This document shows positions 62,159-64,000 of a stretch of DNA of 64,000 nt, one piece after another. Made by a program: the position numbers and the translations under genes. The notes beneath the pieces are model-generated. The model saw only the letters and a program-made list of their open reading frames with translations, was not told where the DNA came from and ran no database searches. Source of the DNA: Rotaria macrura (taxonomy: Eukaryota > Rotifera > Eurotatoria > Philodinida > Philodinidae); the NCBI GenBank assembly GCA_900239685.1, contig OENT01000170.1:1-64000 (forward strand), written 5' to 3'. Position 1 is the stretch's first letter; the number at the start of each line of letters is the position of its first letter.

Positions 62159-64000
62159 AAGCTTAATTGACCCCATCTATTCATATTTTACCACAAAGAC
62201 TCTTCAGTGGCAACACTATGTGCTTTACTTGTATCAGTCCGATATTCTTTAAATTGATTTTTGTTCCTTCGTCATCAATTCGTCAACATTCATAGTGGTT
62301 ATTGAGCTTAGAGTCTTCGTTTTTACTCAAATGAGGCGCCGGGATAGGTGCGGATGTGGGTGAACTTCGATTATAGACACTCATGCCAAGTTAAATGAAA
62401 GTCATTCAAGTGAGAAATACGACATCCTTCTTAAGGTTTTCTTAAGTTACTGGAAAGTTGTCAAGATGAAATTTGTGTAAAATACAAGGAAAATCATAAT
62501 CGATCATACCAGTTTTCAATCACTCAGAAGAATGCATGTTGAAGACTTTTTTCGTCTTATTTTGCTGTGCATGAGAATAACGCACACGCGAAACTCTACG
62601 GTTAGAGACTTAGCAGCGTCTTAAACTGATAAGATACTCAGGTTAAAGAATATGATTTGATACGTAAACTGCTGCACACATTAAAAATAAGACACGTGAA
62701 ACGAGCCATATTTCCCCCGATGAACACGAATAGTCATACAATCACATGTTATATAGGATACAATAATATTACAGCGTCGTTACTAGGCTATAAAACAAAG
62801 ATACGGTCCACGTTTAAGAACGTAATATTGGTCGTGTTATAACACATTAATGTGACTTCAAAACGGCCGTTTTACGTCGGAATACGACGCACAAACGACC
62901 GTTTATGATCAAATTGTGCTGATTCATAAAAATCAAAATGGATAAGCTTCGAAGAATTTTAAAGCCGCGATTTTGAAATCCAGATTTTCGAAACTTTTGT
63001 GAGTTCCACGTGTAAACAACTGGAACTTGAAGAAGTCCAACGAAATGATCAGCAAATATTTCATTCGTTACCGAGGAATTTTCATGTTGAAACACTATCT
63101 TCTTTGGAGTCCTCTGTTACAAGATCGGAGAAAGTCTTTTCTTTTCATCGATGAAAGCCATCGTGAAAAAACCGTTCCTATGACATTAATACTACTACTA
63201 CTCCTTTGTCTTTTATCTTAAACTCATTGATTGTTCCAGAATAATCAATTGAGAGCGAGAGAATCATTTTCTAGAATGCATTACAATTTTATTTTCTGTC
63301 AATTACATTTTAAAGAAGTCCGAAAAAAAATCTAACAGTGAAAAATTTCAACTAAAAAGATCTTTGCGAATCTTTTCTATCGAGTTAATAATTTTTTCCA
63401 AAAGCAAAACGAAGGCGGAGGTCCAATTTATGGAGTCCCTGTACACGTTGTCGGCGATTGATACGATCGAATGTGTTTCAGGAACTCTTAGTTAACAAAT
63501 TAATCGAAAATGATTTTCGAAGCTATTGTTGTGATCGACTTATCATGCTCGGGTAATTCTCAATTTTGTGCTCTAGATAGTGTTTTATATTCCCACGAAT
63601 TATATTTCTCAAGGAGATGCTTCTGAAAACTATTTCGAGGCGCTATGTTGATTTATCAAGCAGCGATAATCTTCAAAAATCGTGACGAGAAACGGTCGAT
63701 TCCACCTGATTCCCGTGACATCATGAACGGATTGCTATACTTTTCCGGGAGAGTCAAAGTTGATGCTGACTAGGTTTCGCTTCTCGGAAATCGCCAGAAT
63801 ATCTGAATTCCGATTACAATGAAATTCAGTTAGAGCAGGTCGAAAAATAGCTTGTTCCACGTGAGATCAAGCATGATCGACTTGGTCAGGTATCTGATTG
63901 AATTTTAAATATTGATGAGAATTGATGTACTACCTATACCTTAGAAAATGAATAAAAAAAAAGTACGACATGAATTTAACTGTATGATGCGAATAGATTT
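62159..64000. other. 3' flank, no gene seen
   Basis: No coding region recognised; open frames at 62657-62842, 62847-63095 (-) and 63027-63221 are random in composition. A cluster of palindromes lies at 62834-62889. Confidence 0.55.
62834..62889. repeat. Cluster of four perfect palindromes
   Basis: GTGTTATAACAC (62834-62845), CACATTAATGTG (62843-62854, overlapping the first), AAAACGGCCGTTTT (62860-62873) and CGTCG with CGACG (62875-62879, 62885-62889) follow one another within 56 bp. Confidence 0.75.

Overview
The window reads as nuclear DNA of an invertebrate animal. It is AT-rich, genes are split by GT-AG introns, AATAAA signals follow several stops, and the proteins are metazoan families (RNF213/mysterin, ACK-type tyrosine kinase, RASSF9/10, DBH-like monooxygenase, macin-like peptide). 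Many 52-89 bp introns, a FLYWCH-type transposon remnant and the protein style suggest a rotifer, most likely a bdelloid. This is an inference; another gnathiferan or lophotrochozoan is possible.

Layout. 1-1915: AT-rich DNA with a degenerate ATCGATTA-type repeat. 1916-34164 (+): one giant gene that I could splice by hand into 15 exons with a continuous frame, about 5785 residues, of the RNF213 family. 37064-37458 (+): small Gly/Tyr-rich protein with its own TATA box. 40379-40633 (+): secreted eight-cysteine macin/defensin-like peptide. 42399-49137 (+): nine-exon ACK/TNK2-like kinase (SAM, kinase, SH3, CRIB), with a two-exon RASSF9/10-like gene (43437-44758, -) nested antisense in one intron. 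53463-57374: transposon-like area with a broken FEM1-like gene, a minisatellite, a FLYWCH remnant and two inverted-repeat elements. 58966-62157 (+): 13-exon DBH-like copper monooxygenase. 62158-64000: no gene, but a cluster of perfect palindromes.

The most interesting locus is the giant gene. Its AAA+ motor keeps three P-loops, two Walker B motifs and a likely arginine finger, so the ATPase looks intact. However, no C3HC4 RING is visible where RNF213 carries one, and the RZ finger is reduced to a short DCGC stub. It also has a GOLD-like beta-sandwich segment in its N-terminal region and ends in about 675 residues that read as roughly eight tandem beta-grasp (ubiquitin-like) repeats, neither of which I know from vertebrate RNF213. 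It therefore looks like an RNF213 motor whose ligase fingers were lost and which gained a ubiquitin-like tail.

The genes do not form an operon and show no obvious common pathway. RNF213-like and macin-like genes both point loosely to innate defence, and the kinase and RASSF genes share a locus only by nesting. All splice sites were chosen by reading frame, GT-AG rule and family resemblance; no transcript evidence was available.
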